Assembly (NCBI GenBank): GCA_022826805.1
Contig: JAJDUH010000027.1
Coordinates: 17,309 to 81,308 of the forward strand
Source of the DNA: Candidatus Poribacteria bacterium
GTDB lineage: Bacteria; Poribacteria; WGA-4E; WGA-3G
Length of the DNA stretch: 64,000 bases
Reading direction: 5' to 3'
Shown here piece after piece: positions 1 through 7,119 of this stretch. A model generated the notes under the pieces. That model worked only from the letters and a program-made list of their open reading frames with translations, was not told the origin of the DNA and ran no database searches. The position numbers and the translations under genes are program-made. Each line of letters begins with the position of its first letter. Within the stretch, counting starts at the first letter, position 1.

Positions 1-2
1 AA

Positions 3-167
3 AATAATATTGCTGGTTCCAAGGACCCGATTCCAGTTTTGGCAAAAGATATTGACTTAAGCGATATATACGTTAAGGCTGAAAAATTTGCGGTTCCAGT
101 GCTGCACTTTGTAAGCAAGGAGGAACCTTTTCCATTAGAGGAAATCGGTATTGGCGGTTTGAAGTAG
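3..167 (+). CDS. C-terminal end of an unidentified protein (partial)
   Basis: An open frame runs in from the left window edge and ends at the TAG at 165-167, giving the last 54 residues (ending IGIGGLK). The tail is hydrophilic with a short beta-like stretch (FAVPVLHFV). I do not recognise the family and the N-terminal part is outside the window. It is followed by a 91-bp gap before the next gene on the same strand, so the two may share a transcript. Confidence 0.5.
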   Translation, partial: NNIAGSKDPIPVLAKDIDLSDIYVKAEKFAVPVLHFVSKEEPFPLEEIGIGGLK

Positions 168-258
168 TGAGGGGTACAAGCCCCAATACAACTAATGTCG
201 GACTTGATCTAATATCGTATGGGTTCAGGAAGTTAATGCAGATACAGGACAGAATTTC

Positions 259-1881
259 ATGACGAAAACCACTGATAAAGTCTCACCTGAATTGCGAGAA
301 GTTGAGAAGGAGATAGATAACTATTACAAATCTAATCCACTTCTCAAACTTCCTTTTGCGGCGGCTGCGTGGTCGTTGTTAGCGTATGCTGAAAATTGGC
401 AACGAAGGCAAAGACACTTTCATAGCGGAACGCAGGCCCATGCGATAATAGCTGACGATCTTGTTAATGAGCTTAAGTATCCAGTGTCCTGGCTGTACAA
501 AGTCTGCGAACCGGGCGGTCAGGCTCCTTTTGTTTTTGATGGCGACATTTTCAAAACGTCTCAGGATTTATTGAAATTAGCACGGGAATATAGATGGTTT
601 GTTTTAGTTTACACAGGTGCCACTAATGGGTGGATTGAATTGGATCTTCAAGGGTCAACTATTCAGCCCAAGGACGATTTTTTCATGGGTATAGAGTACG
701 AAGCCTATGATCGCTTGGTTAAACCGCATAAATCACGAGAATCATTACCTTTGGTGAATTTTGATAATTTTCCGAGAGAAGCGATTGAGCGTTCACTAAA
801 GGTCGAAGTCAATCGATTTAGTTATAAGTTAAACCCAAAAATTGTTTCTGATACGATGACAGTTCTGGGACCTCTATTTGATAGGAAGTTTTTGTTACCT
901 AGTGAGTGGCAATTTAGCCGTTACTCCTTGAGAGATTTTCGTAGGGTTTTTGAGACAATTTCAGCTATGGCATATATTCGCTCTATAGCACAAACAATAG
1001 CTGAGAATCAAGGGGGTATTAATGGTTATGCTGACAGCATTTATGTTCCAACCTGTAGTGAATTACTAGGGCGTGTTGTTAGATATTCTGGTGTGTCAGA
1101 CGCAAAAGTACAAAGCATCTTTGATGATTTAACCTATGGAAACAGAGGCATCAAACATCCTGATCCTGCTTTGCAGCCTTTAATTAAGCTGAATTCAAAG
1201 CATTATGCAATTATGCCTAGTCTGTGGTTGTCACTCTCGCCAGAACGGAATTTGACTGTGCTCTTCAATAAACTGCCATCTGAGAGAAAAATTTACGCAA
1301 AATTGGTTGATGAAAAAGAATGTTTTATGAGACAAGGTTTTACCGATAATTTGTCCGGTAAGGATTTTCGATTCGTGTGGGGAAGTACTGCAGACTTACC
1401 AGACGTTGATCTTGCCGTTATACAGGATTCGGAGAAAATGTGTTTACTATTGGAACTCAAATGGTTTATTGATCCAGCGGAAATACGTGAAATTGTTGAG
1501 AGGTCTGCAGAAATTGAAAAAGGTATTTCCCAATCGCTTAAACTTAAAAGAGCTGTTACAGATAATCATAAACCATTATTAGAAAAACTTAACATTGATT
1601 CCAGTTATAGAGTTGAGGTGGTTGTTGTCTCGGAGAATTGGATAGGCTATGTTGATGTGCAATCTCCAGAAGTACCTGTCATCCGTGCTGACCATCTGAT
1701 AGGAAAGTTAAAAACGACAGCGAGCCTTCAATCTATAATGAAATGGCTCATAGATCGAAAGTATCTTCCTAAGGAAGGAACGCATTTTAAGGTTATCAGA
1801 CCTACCCACACAATTGGTAAATGGAGTCTGAAGTGGTATGGGATTAAGCCTCTTATTCGAGATGCGTTTTTTCCTTTGTAA
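259..1881 (+). CDS. Protein with PD-(D/E)xK nuclease-like C-terminal domain
   Basis: A 540-residue protein with no signal peptide. The first ~340 residues are mixed alpha/beta and unrecognised. In the last third a D382-V-D384 pair followed 15 residues later by E399-L-K401, each on a hydrophobic strand (DLAVIQ; LLLELKW), reads like the D...ExK core of the PD-(D/E)xK nuclease superfamily, with a following helix (residues ~405-430) as expected of the fold. That superfamily includes restriction and other DNA- or RNA-cutting enzymes, but the substrate here is unknown. The gene is visibly AT-richer than the metabolic genes further right, which suggests horizontal transfer. It opens a run of genes with defence-like domains. 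The fold call is motif-based and moderate. Confidence 0.6.
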   Translation: MTKTTDKVSPELREVEKEIDNYYKSNPLLKLPFAAAAWSLLAYAENWQRRQRHFHSGTQAHAIIADDLVNELKYPVSWLYKVCEPGGQAPFVFDGDIFKTSQDLLKLAREYRWFVLVYTGATNGWIELDLQGSTIQPKDDFFMGIEYEAYDRLVKPHKSRESLPLVNFDNFPREAIERSLKVEVNRFSYKLNPKIVSDTMTVLGPLFDRKFLLPSEWQFSRYSLRDFRRVFETISAMAYIRSIAQTIAENQGGINGYADSIYVPTCSELLGRVVRYSGVSDAKVQSIFDDLTYGNRGIKHPDPALQPLIKLNSKHYAIMPSLWLSLSPERNLTVLFNKLPSERKIYAKLVDEKECFMRQGFTDNLSGKDFRFVWGSTADLPDVDLAVIQDSEKMCLLLELKWFIDPAEIREIVERSAEIEKGISQSLKLKRAVTDNHKPLLEKLNIDSSYRVEVVVVSENWIGYVDVQSPEVPVIRADHLIGKLKTTASLQSIMKWLIDRKYLPKEGTHFKVIRPTHTIGKWSLKWYGIKPLIRDAFFPL

Positions 1882-1886
1882 TACGG

Positions 1887-1915
1887 TTGCACTAATTGCT
1901 AATTTTTGTTAAAAT
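1887..1915 (+). promoter_or_regulatory. Sigma70-type promoter cut off from its gene by a MITE
   Basis: TTGCAC (1887-1892) and TAAAAT (1910-1915) are separated by exactly 17 bp. The same block, starting GTAATACGGTTGCAC, recurs at 5513-5549 before the AlbA/RecG-like gene. The MITE begins two bases after the -10 box, so the original leader is displaced by about 126 bp. Confidence 0.55.
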
Positions 1916-1917
1916 AA

Positions 1918-2038
1918 TAGGACTTACGCAAAATGTGCAAAAAAGCGATATATTTTATCAAAAAAGGTGTTCCTTCAGTGTTTAACCCCCTAAATCTCCC
2001 TTATCAGGGGGACTTTAAGAAAAAGTGCGTAAGTCCTA
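1918..2038. mobile_element. 121-bp MITE with 13-bp terminal inverted repeats
   Basis: Perfect 13-bp ends TAGGACTTACGCA (1918-1930) and TGCGTAAGTCCTA (2026-2038) face each other and are flanked by a 5-bp direct duplication AATAA (1913-1917 and 2039-2043). The interior is AT-rich, has no coding capacity and holds a CCCCCT...AGGGGG hairpin. These are the marks of a miniature inverted-repeat element moved in trans by a transposase not present in the window. It lies between a promoter and its presumed gene. Confidence 0.75.
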
Positions 2039-2083
2039 AATAATTCTTTGAAGTTCATAATTGACCTATGTGAATCTGATTGG

Positions 2084-2530
2084 ATGCCACACATAACACA
2101 ATTACAGATTATTCCTGATTTCGTAGGTGAAAAAATCAATGGCAGTTCTGGGAAAATTATGCTAAATGAATATATAAACACTCAATCACCCATAGTAGCG
2201 GATGCCGGTTTTCTCTTCAGTGCTATAAAGGAATTGGATGCCTCACGGCTTCTTTGGCAACCTACGGAAGTATTGCTCAAATTTGTCTATCCTAAGGCAA
2301 TAGAAGTTGGAAGCATAAATTCTCCTTCCGGTGAAGAAGAAAAACCAGAGATTTCAATGCCTTCTTTACCAAAAAAACGCCTTGCTTTTCCCACCTACGA
2401 TGAAGAGGACATCCTTAAGTGGGATGTTGTTATACCTCCGCCTCCTCGTCCATCCGGAACAATACGGGTTAGACTAAAATTCAAGGGACGAAGGAAACCG
2501 ATTCCTATTGAGGATCCTTGGGCAGAATAG
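2084..2530 (+). CDS. Conserved-looking hypothetical protein downstream of the MITE
   Basis: From ATG 2084 the product is 148 residues; a TTG at 2048 would add 12. I prefer the ATG because in the pre-insertion arrangement the TTG would have lain at the transcription start. The protein is acidic in the middle, with a Pro-rich linker (residues ~95-135, including PPPPRP) and a C-terminal basic strand pair ending EDPWAE. No enzyme motif is visible. Its stop lies 13 bp before the start of the next gene, so the two look like one unit of unknown function. Confidence 0.55.
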   Translation: MPHITQLQIIPDFVGEKINGSSGKIMLNEYINTQSPIVADAGFLFSAIKELDASRLLWQPTEVLLKFVYPKAIEVGSINSPSGEEEKPEISMPSLPKKRLAFPTYDEEDILKWDVVIPPPPRPSGTIRVRLKFKGRRKPIPIEDPWAE

Positions 2531-2543
2531 ACATTATTACTTT

Positions 2544-3086
2544 ATGCATGCTTTAGAAACAACTTACCCTTGGTATTGCTTAGTAAGCGGGACTGAACTT
2601 GAGCAAGGAGACATTCTGGAGGATTGTCCCGTGTTTTCCCCACCTGCCAATCTCACGTTAAATTCTTTGGAGGCAGTAACAGATTTTGCTTGGGAACAAC
2701 AGGATGTGATTATCATGTCTCAAAGCTGCGATTTAGTTGAAGGTAGGGAGAAAATTGAGGAAGTATTACTTTGTGCTGTTTGGAAGCGATCAGAACTTAC
2801 GAAGGGGCATCTTTCCACAGACAAAGGTATGGAAGATGCTCGTAGAGGACAGCTTCCGGCTTATCATGTACTTAACGAGTGTAAATTGGCACAGATGGAA
2901 AAAGAATTCAGGGTCGTCGACTTTCGCTATATTTTCACCCTTCCCTTAGATTTTTGTAGAGAGTTCGCAGGAAAATCCCAACCTCGCATTCGACTGTTAC
3001 CCCCGTACCGAGAGCATCTTTCTCAGGCTTTTGCCCGTTTTTTCATGCGGGTGGGTTTACCTACTGATATTCCTCAGTTCAGATAA
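2544..3086 (+). CDS. Hypothetical protein with MSQSCDL motif
   Basis: A 180-residue soluble protein from ATG 2544; an in-frame TTG at 2508 would overlap the upstream gene. Features that look conserved are a QGDIL segment near residue 22, a buried strand VIIMSQSCDL around residues 52-61, and a C-terminal RLLPPYREHLSQAFARFF segment. I recognise the general pattern from uncharacterised bacterial proteins but know no function. It is most likely co-transcribed with the gene just upstream. A toxin/antitoxin or defence role is possible from context only. Confidence 0.6.
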   Translation: MHALETTYPWYCLVSGTELEQGDILEDCPVFSPPANLTLNSLEAVTDFAWEQQDVIIMSQSCDLVEGREKIEEVLLCAVWKRSELTKGHLSTDKGMEDARRGQLPAYHVLNECKLAQMEKEFRVVDFRYIFTLPLDFCREFAGKSQPRIRLLPPYREHLSQAFARFFMRVGLPTDIPQFR

Positions 3087-3216
3087 TCATGCTCATTTGA
3101 CAGTAGTGAATGAAGTAATTACCTCTGAGGATCTTGTTGTTCAATACTAGTGAACGCATATTATTTAGAGCAATTCAAGGGAAAGGTTAACAGAGCCTTG
3201 TAATGAATTTTAAAAC

Positions 3217-4752
3217 ATGGGGGATATCATGGACGATTTAATCCACAAAAAGATTGTTTTGTGTTTGCTAGATTGTGTTCCCAAATCCGTAGATGAAGTG
3301 GCTGATGAGATTCGCCAACCGTCAGTGACTGTAGGACACCAACTTTCTATACTCGTTTCAGGAGGTATCTGCGAAAAAGTAAGTGGGGATGAGGTGAGTC
3401 AGTATGTTGTCAAGCGAGATATTGCGGTTTTCGCAGAATTGGTTAAAGAATTCCTTTCAAATAAAGAAGATCATGAGGAGCAAATAGAACAGTTCATTAC
3501 TTCGAAATATTACCTTACCGAAATTAATGATGAGCTCATTGATTATGTCCTTAACCGCTTTTATATCAATTTGGTATATCAAACTGATGAGACTAAAAAG
3601 GGCATCCAAAGAATATTACTTGCCTCCCCCTCGGCTCTCTACTTCACTCTACATGGTGACACAACAATCTTTAGTCAATTGCAGTCAAATTGGAGTCAGT
3701 TAGAGCCTTCAGATGAAACTCGGGAGTGGTTCACTCAAATTATTCATTCGCAGTTCATGACCCCATTGTTAGAAATGCTTATTGCTGATATGAAAGTTAC
3801 CACTTACGGTTTTCTCTATGCTAAACTCCAACTTCGAGTGGCAAAGGTAAATATTCAAGTGAGTTTAGCAAATCTGGATGGAAAGTATGTTGAGGCAATG
3901 GCAGGGGGGATATTTTCTTTATTTAGAGCGACAGAGGATTTTCGTGCTGGGCAATTAGTTTCAGCTGTTGATCCAATGGGTGCCTGCTATGATGGTATAG
4001 CATTTCTTCATCTTGGAGAGTTCCAAACTGCCCTTGAACATTTTGATAAAGCATTTAGCGCAGTGCAAAATCCAATTCAAAAAGCAATCGTTCTGAATAA
4101 CAAGGGATGGGCTTTTCTTAACCTTAAACAACACCAAAAAGCAATTGAGTGTTTTGAAAAAGGTATCGAATTTGATTCAGAAGGTGAAATTCCTTTGTTA
4201 CGTGAAAACAAACAAGTAGCCGAGGAGTACTTAGCGCGGGCAACTGACACAGACAACTTAACCGAGCCGACTCAAATTCGTTTTATTCAGGATCAACCCG
4301 TTCCTTTTGAGGAAACACGCCTTTATGAATTTAAGGAAATCGGAGGCAGAAATCCGGTTAGATCGATTACAAATACTGCTGATGAATATGCCGTTGCCTT
4401 TTTCAATTGCGAAGGTGGACGTACTTTCTGGGGAATAGATAATGATAGAATCACAGTGGGTGTAAACCTTGATGACCAACAGAGAGATGAGGTGCGTCGT
4501 AAAGTATCTGAAAAACTTGGCTCTATAGATCCTCCGATCAGCGTCGAAAATTGGCACCTTGAATTTCATAATGTTTACAACCTTCAGGCGGAAACTATAG
4601 AAGATTTATGGGTCATTGAACTCCTAGTCCTACCTCCGCAAGAAAGAGACATTTTTTACACAAACAGCGGAGAACTTTTCGTCAAAACCGAAGGGGGTAA
4701 ACAGAAATTATTAGGACCGCAGGTAACTGAGTTTATCCGCAGGCGTTGTTAG
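3217..4752 (+). CDS. HTH-TPR-AlbA_2 multidomain protein
   Basis: A 511-residue cytoplasmic protein with three visible parts. Residues ~8-60 look like a winged helix-turn-helix (ADEIRQPSVTVGHQLSILVSGG). Residues ~252-330 hold two tetratricopeptide-like repeats (FLHLGEFQTALEHFDKA; KGWAFLNLKQHQKAIECFEKG). Residues ~365-505 match the AlbA_2/Schlafen-type putative nucleic-acid-binding domain, with the opening LYEFKE and the AFFNCEGGRTFWGI stretch. AlbA_2 domains occur in regulators and in defence-associated proteins. This domain order suggests a regulator or sensor rather than a metabolic enzyme. The gene is AT-rich like its left neighbours and stands alone. Confidence 0.7.
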   Translation: MGDIMDDLIHKKIVLCLLDCVPKSVDEVADEIRQPSVTVGHQLSILVSGGICEKVSGDEVSQYVVKRDIAVFAELVKEFLSNKEDHEEQIEQFITSKYYLTEINDELIDYVLNRFYINLVYQTDETKKGIQRILLASPSALYFTLHGDTTIFSQLQSNWSQLEPSDETREWFTQIIHSQFMTPLLEMLIADMKVTTYGFLYAKLQLRVAKVNIQVSLANLDGKYVEAMAGGIFSLFRATEDFRAGQLVSAVDPMGACYDGIAFLHLGEFQTALEHFDKAFSAVQNPIQKAIVLNNKGWAFLNLKQHQKAIECFEKGIEFDSEGEIPLLRENKQVAEEYLARATDTDNLTEPTQIRFIQDQPVPFEETRLYEFKEIGGRNPVRSITNTADEYAVAFFNCEGGRTFWGIDNDRITVGVNLDDQQRDEVRRKVSEKLGSIDPPISVENWHLEFHNVYNLQAETIEDLWVIELLVLPPQERDIFYTNSGELFVKTEGGKQKLLGPQVTEFIRRRC

Positions 4753-5129
4753 AACGATACGGAAACAGACTAAATTCGTTCGGGGATCATGTTGCTCCTC
4801 TTACTTTGATATTGAGCATTTTGATCGGAGGAATTGAACTTCATCATCAACTACGACATCAAGTATCGTATGGGATTGGGAAATTGATGCATTTGGTTGT
4901 CTGAATCGCGGATTTCACAGATTTTCCCGCGTTCAGGGACAGCAGAATTGGCTCCGCACAGACACTGATCGCTAATTCACCCGGACAGTTTGCACAGATA
5001 TTTCGTTAAATATAATTTATCATTTCGTATTTTCACGGAGAGAGGCTATATTGCGTTCCACGAACCCACGGCTCCCCTGACTTTAGAAAATCCTCCGTGA
5101 AACCTCCGTGAATCGTGCCTATTGAAAGC

Positions 5130-5276
5130 ATCGCGAGCATGAAGAAACACCCCGGGGAATGCCATAAGGCATTCATACCCGGGCAAGTCCACACGGACTT
5201 GATACCCGGTGAAGTGCATAAGCACTTCATACCGTTGATTCTGATTCTGATTCGCAAAAACACTCGCTCCTACAAG
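5130..5276. repeat. Hairpin element, filled form
   Basis: The two outer halves, CGCGAGCATGAAGAAACACC (5132-5151) and GCAAAAACACTCGCTCCTAC (5254-5273), are the reverse complement of one continuous element at 53098-53147. Here they are split by about 100 bp of 27-bp palindromic units. The comparison gives a filled and an empty version of the same site. Confidence 0.65.
5157..5253. repeat. 27-bp palindromic repeat array, locus 1 (three units)
   Basis: Three palindromes spaced exactly 27 bp apart (starting 5157, 5184 and 5211): GAATGCCATAAGGCATTC, CAAGTCCACACGGACTTG and GAAGTGCATAAGCACTTC, joined by ATACCCGG-type linkers and ending ATACCGTTGATTCTGATTC. The stems differ between units, but both arms change together. 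Confidence 0.8.
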
Positions 5277-5520
5277 AAATTGTCAGCAATCAGCAAGCAG
5301 CAGTTGGAATTTGGAGATCTTGCCGACGAAAGAATAACGACTGGCTATCCGCCTCTGAAATTTCAGAGGAACTTCCGATAAACCTTCTTCAAAAACCGCC
5401 TAAAACCCAGTCACAGTATAGGTTTATAACCCTTTCTCAAATCTATCACTTTTCAGATTTTACGCTGAATACTCTGAAAAAGTGCTCTATCTCCGTTTCG
5501 GGTTTCTTTGTGTAATACGG

Positions 5521-5549
5521 TTGCACACATTCCCAACTTCTGTTAAAAT
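5521..5549 (+). promoter_or_regulatory. Sigma70-type promoter for the AlbA/RecG-like gene
   Basis: TTGCAC (5521-5526), a 17-bp spacer and TAAAAT (5544-5549). It shares the upstream TAATACGG block and spacing with 1887-1915. Transcription would begin near 5556. Confidence 0.6.
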
Positions 5550-5684
5550 TGTATACAAAAGTATTATCGTAGGTTGGGTTGAGCGGTGAAAGTGTACAAT
5601 CCGCCAGTTGATACGCAGGTGTCCATTGGCGATCCGCATTTCTCAGAGATAGTCGTAGCGAAACCCAACACATTATCAAAAACT

Positions 5685-7067
5685 ATGGAAACCTCTAATC
5701 TCAAACAACGCATTGCCCAAGGCGAAAACGCCACGACCGAATTCAAAGAGAACTTCGATCAGGAGGTTATTGAGACCGCTGCTGCATTTGCTAATACCCA
5801 TGGCGGTACTGTGTTTATTGGTGTTACCGATAGACGAGACATAAGCGGAATTACCATCGGCAAAGAGACACTGAGAGACATCTCAAATCGAATTTCCCAA
5901 ACGACTGAGCCGCGGGTGAGTCTGGAGATTGAATCAGTTGACGTAGAGGAAAAATCGGTGTTGTTGGTGCATATCGCGGAAGCCTCTATAAAACCTGTTT
6001 CTGTGAGAGGGAGATGCTACAAGCGAGTAGGCAATAGCAACCGAGTCATAACTCCCCAAGAAATTGCCCAGATGCATCTCAATACCACTGGACAAACTTG
6101 GGATGGACTCTTAGTTACACGGGCTGGGATGGATGATATAGATGAGCAAAAGGTTCAATGGTATCTGGCGCGGCGAGAGGAAATCCGAAATGTGTCTAAA
6201 CCGCAAGATATGAACATAACAGCGTTTTTGAAGAATATTAATGGTGTTGGCGATGAAGAAACCCCAACCCACGCTGGCCTTCTTTTCTTCGGTAAACACC
6301 CCCAACGAAGATTTTTCTACAATGCCCAATTACGGGTCGTTAGATTCAAAGGAACATCCGTTATCCACCCGGTCATTGACCGGCTTGATTGCTTTGAGAC
6401 ACTCTGGGAAAACGTTAACGCTGCTGAGGAGTTCATAAGAAAAAACATCCGGCTTCTCAGTTTTCGGACCGCAAGGAGTTTCCAACGTGATGATAAATTT
6501 GAATACCCGCTAAATGCCCTACGGGAAGCCATTATCAACGCCTTGATTCACCGCAATTATCAAGAAACCGCGGATGTCCGCGTCTTCATATTTGACAACC
6601 GCGTTGAGGTCATTAACCCCGGCGCTTTTCCAGAAGGCGTTAGTCCAGATGAGCCTACTCACAAACCGGTGAACCCGATTTTGAGTCAATTGATGTTTGA
6701 TATTGGTTTCATTGAACGGTACGGTGCTGGCATCAGGATGATGCGGAGATTATCTGTAGAGTGGGGAAACAAAGAACCTCGCTATGAATTTCATCCACTT
6801 GAGACGAAAATTATCTTTGACTCACCGATTCAGGAGAGCACTTTTATAGAGATTGATGATATTTCAGAACAGTTGAACGAGCGTCAAAAAAATGCTTTTT
6901 CCTATGTGCAAAGACACGGGCAAATTGCGACAAAGGAGTATGTGGAGATTAACAAGGTCTCACGCCGTGTTGCCTATGAGGAACTTAGGGATATGACAGA
7001 TAACGGTTTATTGTTTATGATAGGAAAGGGAAGGGGAACCAAGTACGTACAAAAAGTGAGGGATTAG
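5685..7067 (+). CDS. AlbA_2 and RecG-like ATP-binding regulator
   Basis: From ATG 5685 the product is 460 residues. Residues ~10-130 are an AlbA_2/Schlafen domain (TTEFKENF; AFANTHGGTVFIGV). Residues ~272-370 match the HATPase-like C-terminal domain of 'RecG-like' transcriptional regulators (LREAIINALIHRNY; FIERYGAGI). The last ~65 residues form a winged helix. A longer frame from GTG 5586 exists, but its extra 33 codons lie in a GTAGGTTGGGTTGAGCGG repeat, so I reject it. Proteins of this architecture are common and poorly understood; regulatory or defence roles have been proposed. A 52-bp gap to the ATPase gene permits co-transcription. Confidence 0.8.
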   Translation: METSNLKQRIAQGENATTEFKENFDQEVIETAAAFANTHGGTVFIGVTDRRDISGITIGKETLRDISNRISQTTEPRVSLEIESVDVEEKSVLLVHIAEASIKPVSVRGRCYKRVGNSNRVITPQEIAQMHLNTTGQTWDGLLVTRAGMDDIDEQKVQWYLARREEIRNVSKPQDMNITAFLKNINGVGDEETPTHAGLLFFGKHPQRRFFYNAQLRVVRFKGTSVIHPVIDRLDCFETLWENVNAAEEFIRKNIRLLSFRTARSFQRDDKFEYPLNALREAIINALIHRNYQETADVRVFIFDNRVEVINPGAFPEGVSPDEPTHKPVNPILSQLMFDIGFIERYGAGIRMMRRLSVEWGNKEPRYEFHPLETKIIFDSPIQESTFIEIDDISEQLNERQKNAFSYVQRHGQIATKEYVEINKVSRRVAYEELRDMTDNGLLFMIGKGRGTKYVQKVRD

Positions 7068-7119
7068 GTAAGCGATTAGGTAAGCGATTAACTACACGAA
7101 TATAAGAGGCAGGTCCCAC

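Larger units (their letters stand above)
4753..5684. other. 930-bp noncoding stretch with repeats
   Basis: I see no gene here. It carries the 27-bp palindromic array (5157-5252) inside a hairpin element (5130-5276), the tandem 6-mer GATTCT (5236-5253), the promoter at 5521-5549 and the start of a GTAGGTTGGGTTGAGCGG element (5572). A frame could be read through the palindromic units but is repeat-derived. Confidence 0.6.

Noticed and set aside
4800..4900. Relic of a gene or promoter (TATCGTATGGG text shared with 212-222)
   Set aside because: About 28 bp of loose similarity to the upstream region of the first full gene; too short and gapped to support a call.
5157..5253. CRISPR array
   Set aside because: Units are palindromes of differing sequence joined by constant linkers, the reverse of identical repeats with unique spacers, and there is no cas gene.
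5115..5381. 88-codon open frame through the palindromic units (IPGQVHTDLIPGEVHKHF)
   Set aside because: Entirely made of the dispersed repeat; a copy with a 28-bp spacing breaks the frame at locus 3, so it is not a protein gene.
5586..5684. Longer start for the AlbA/RecG-like gene
   Set aside because: The extra codons lie inside a GTAGGTTGGGTTGA repeat; ATG 5685 begins at the domain boundary.
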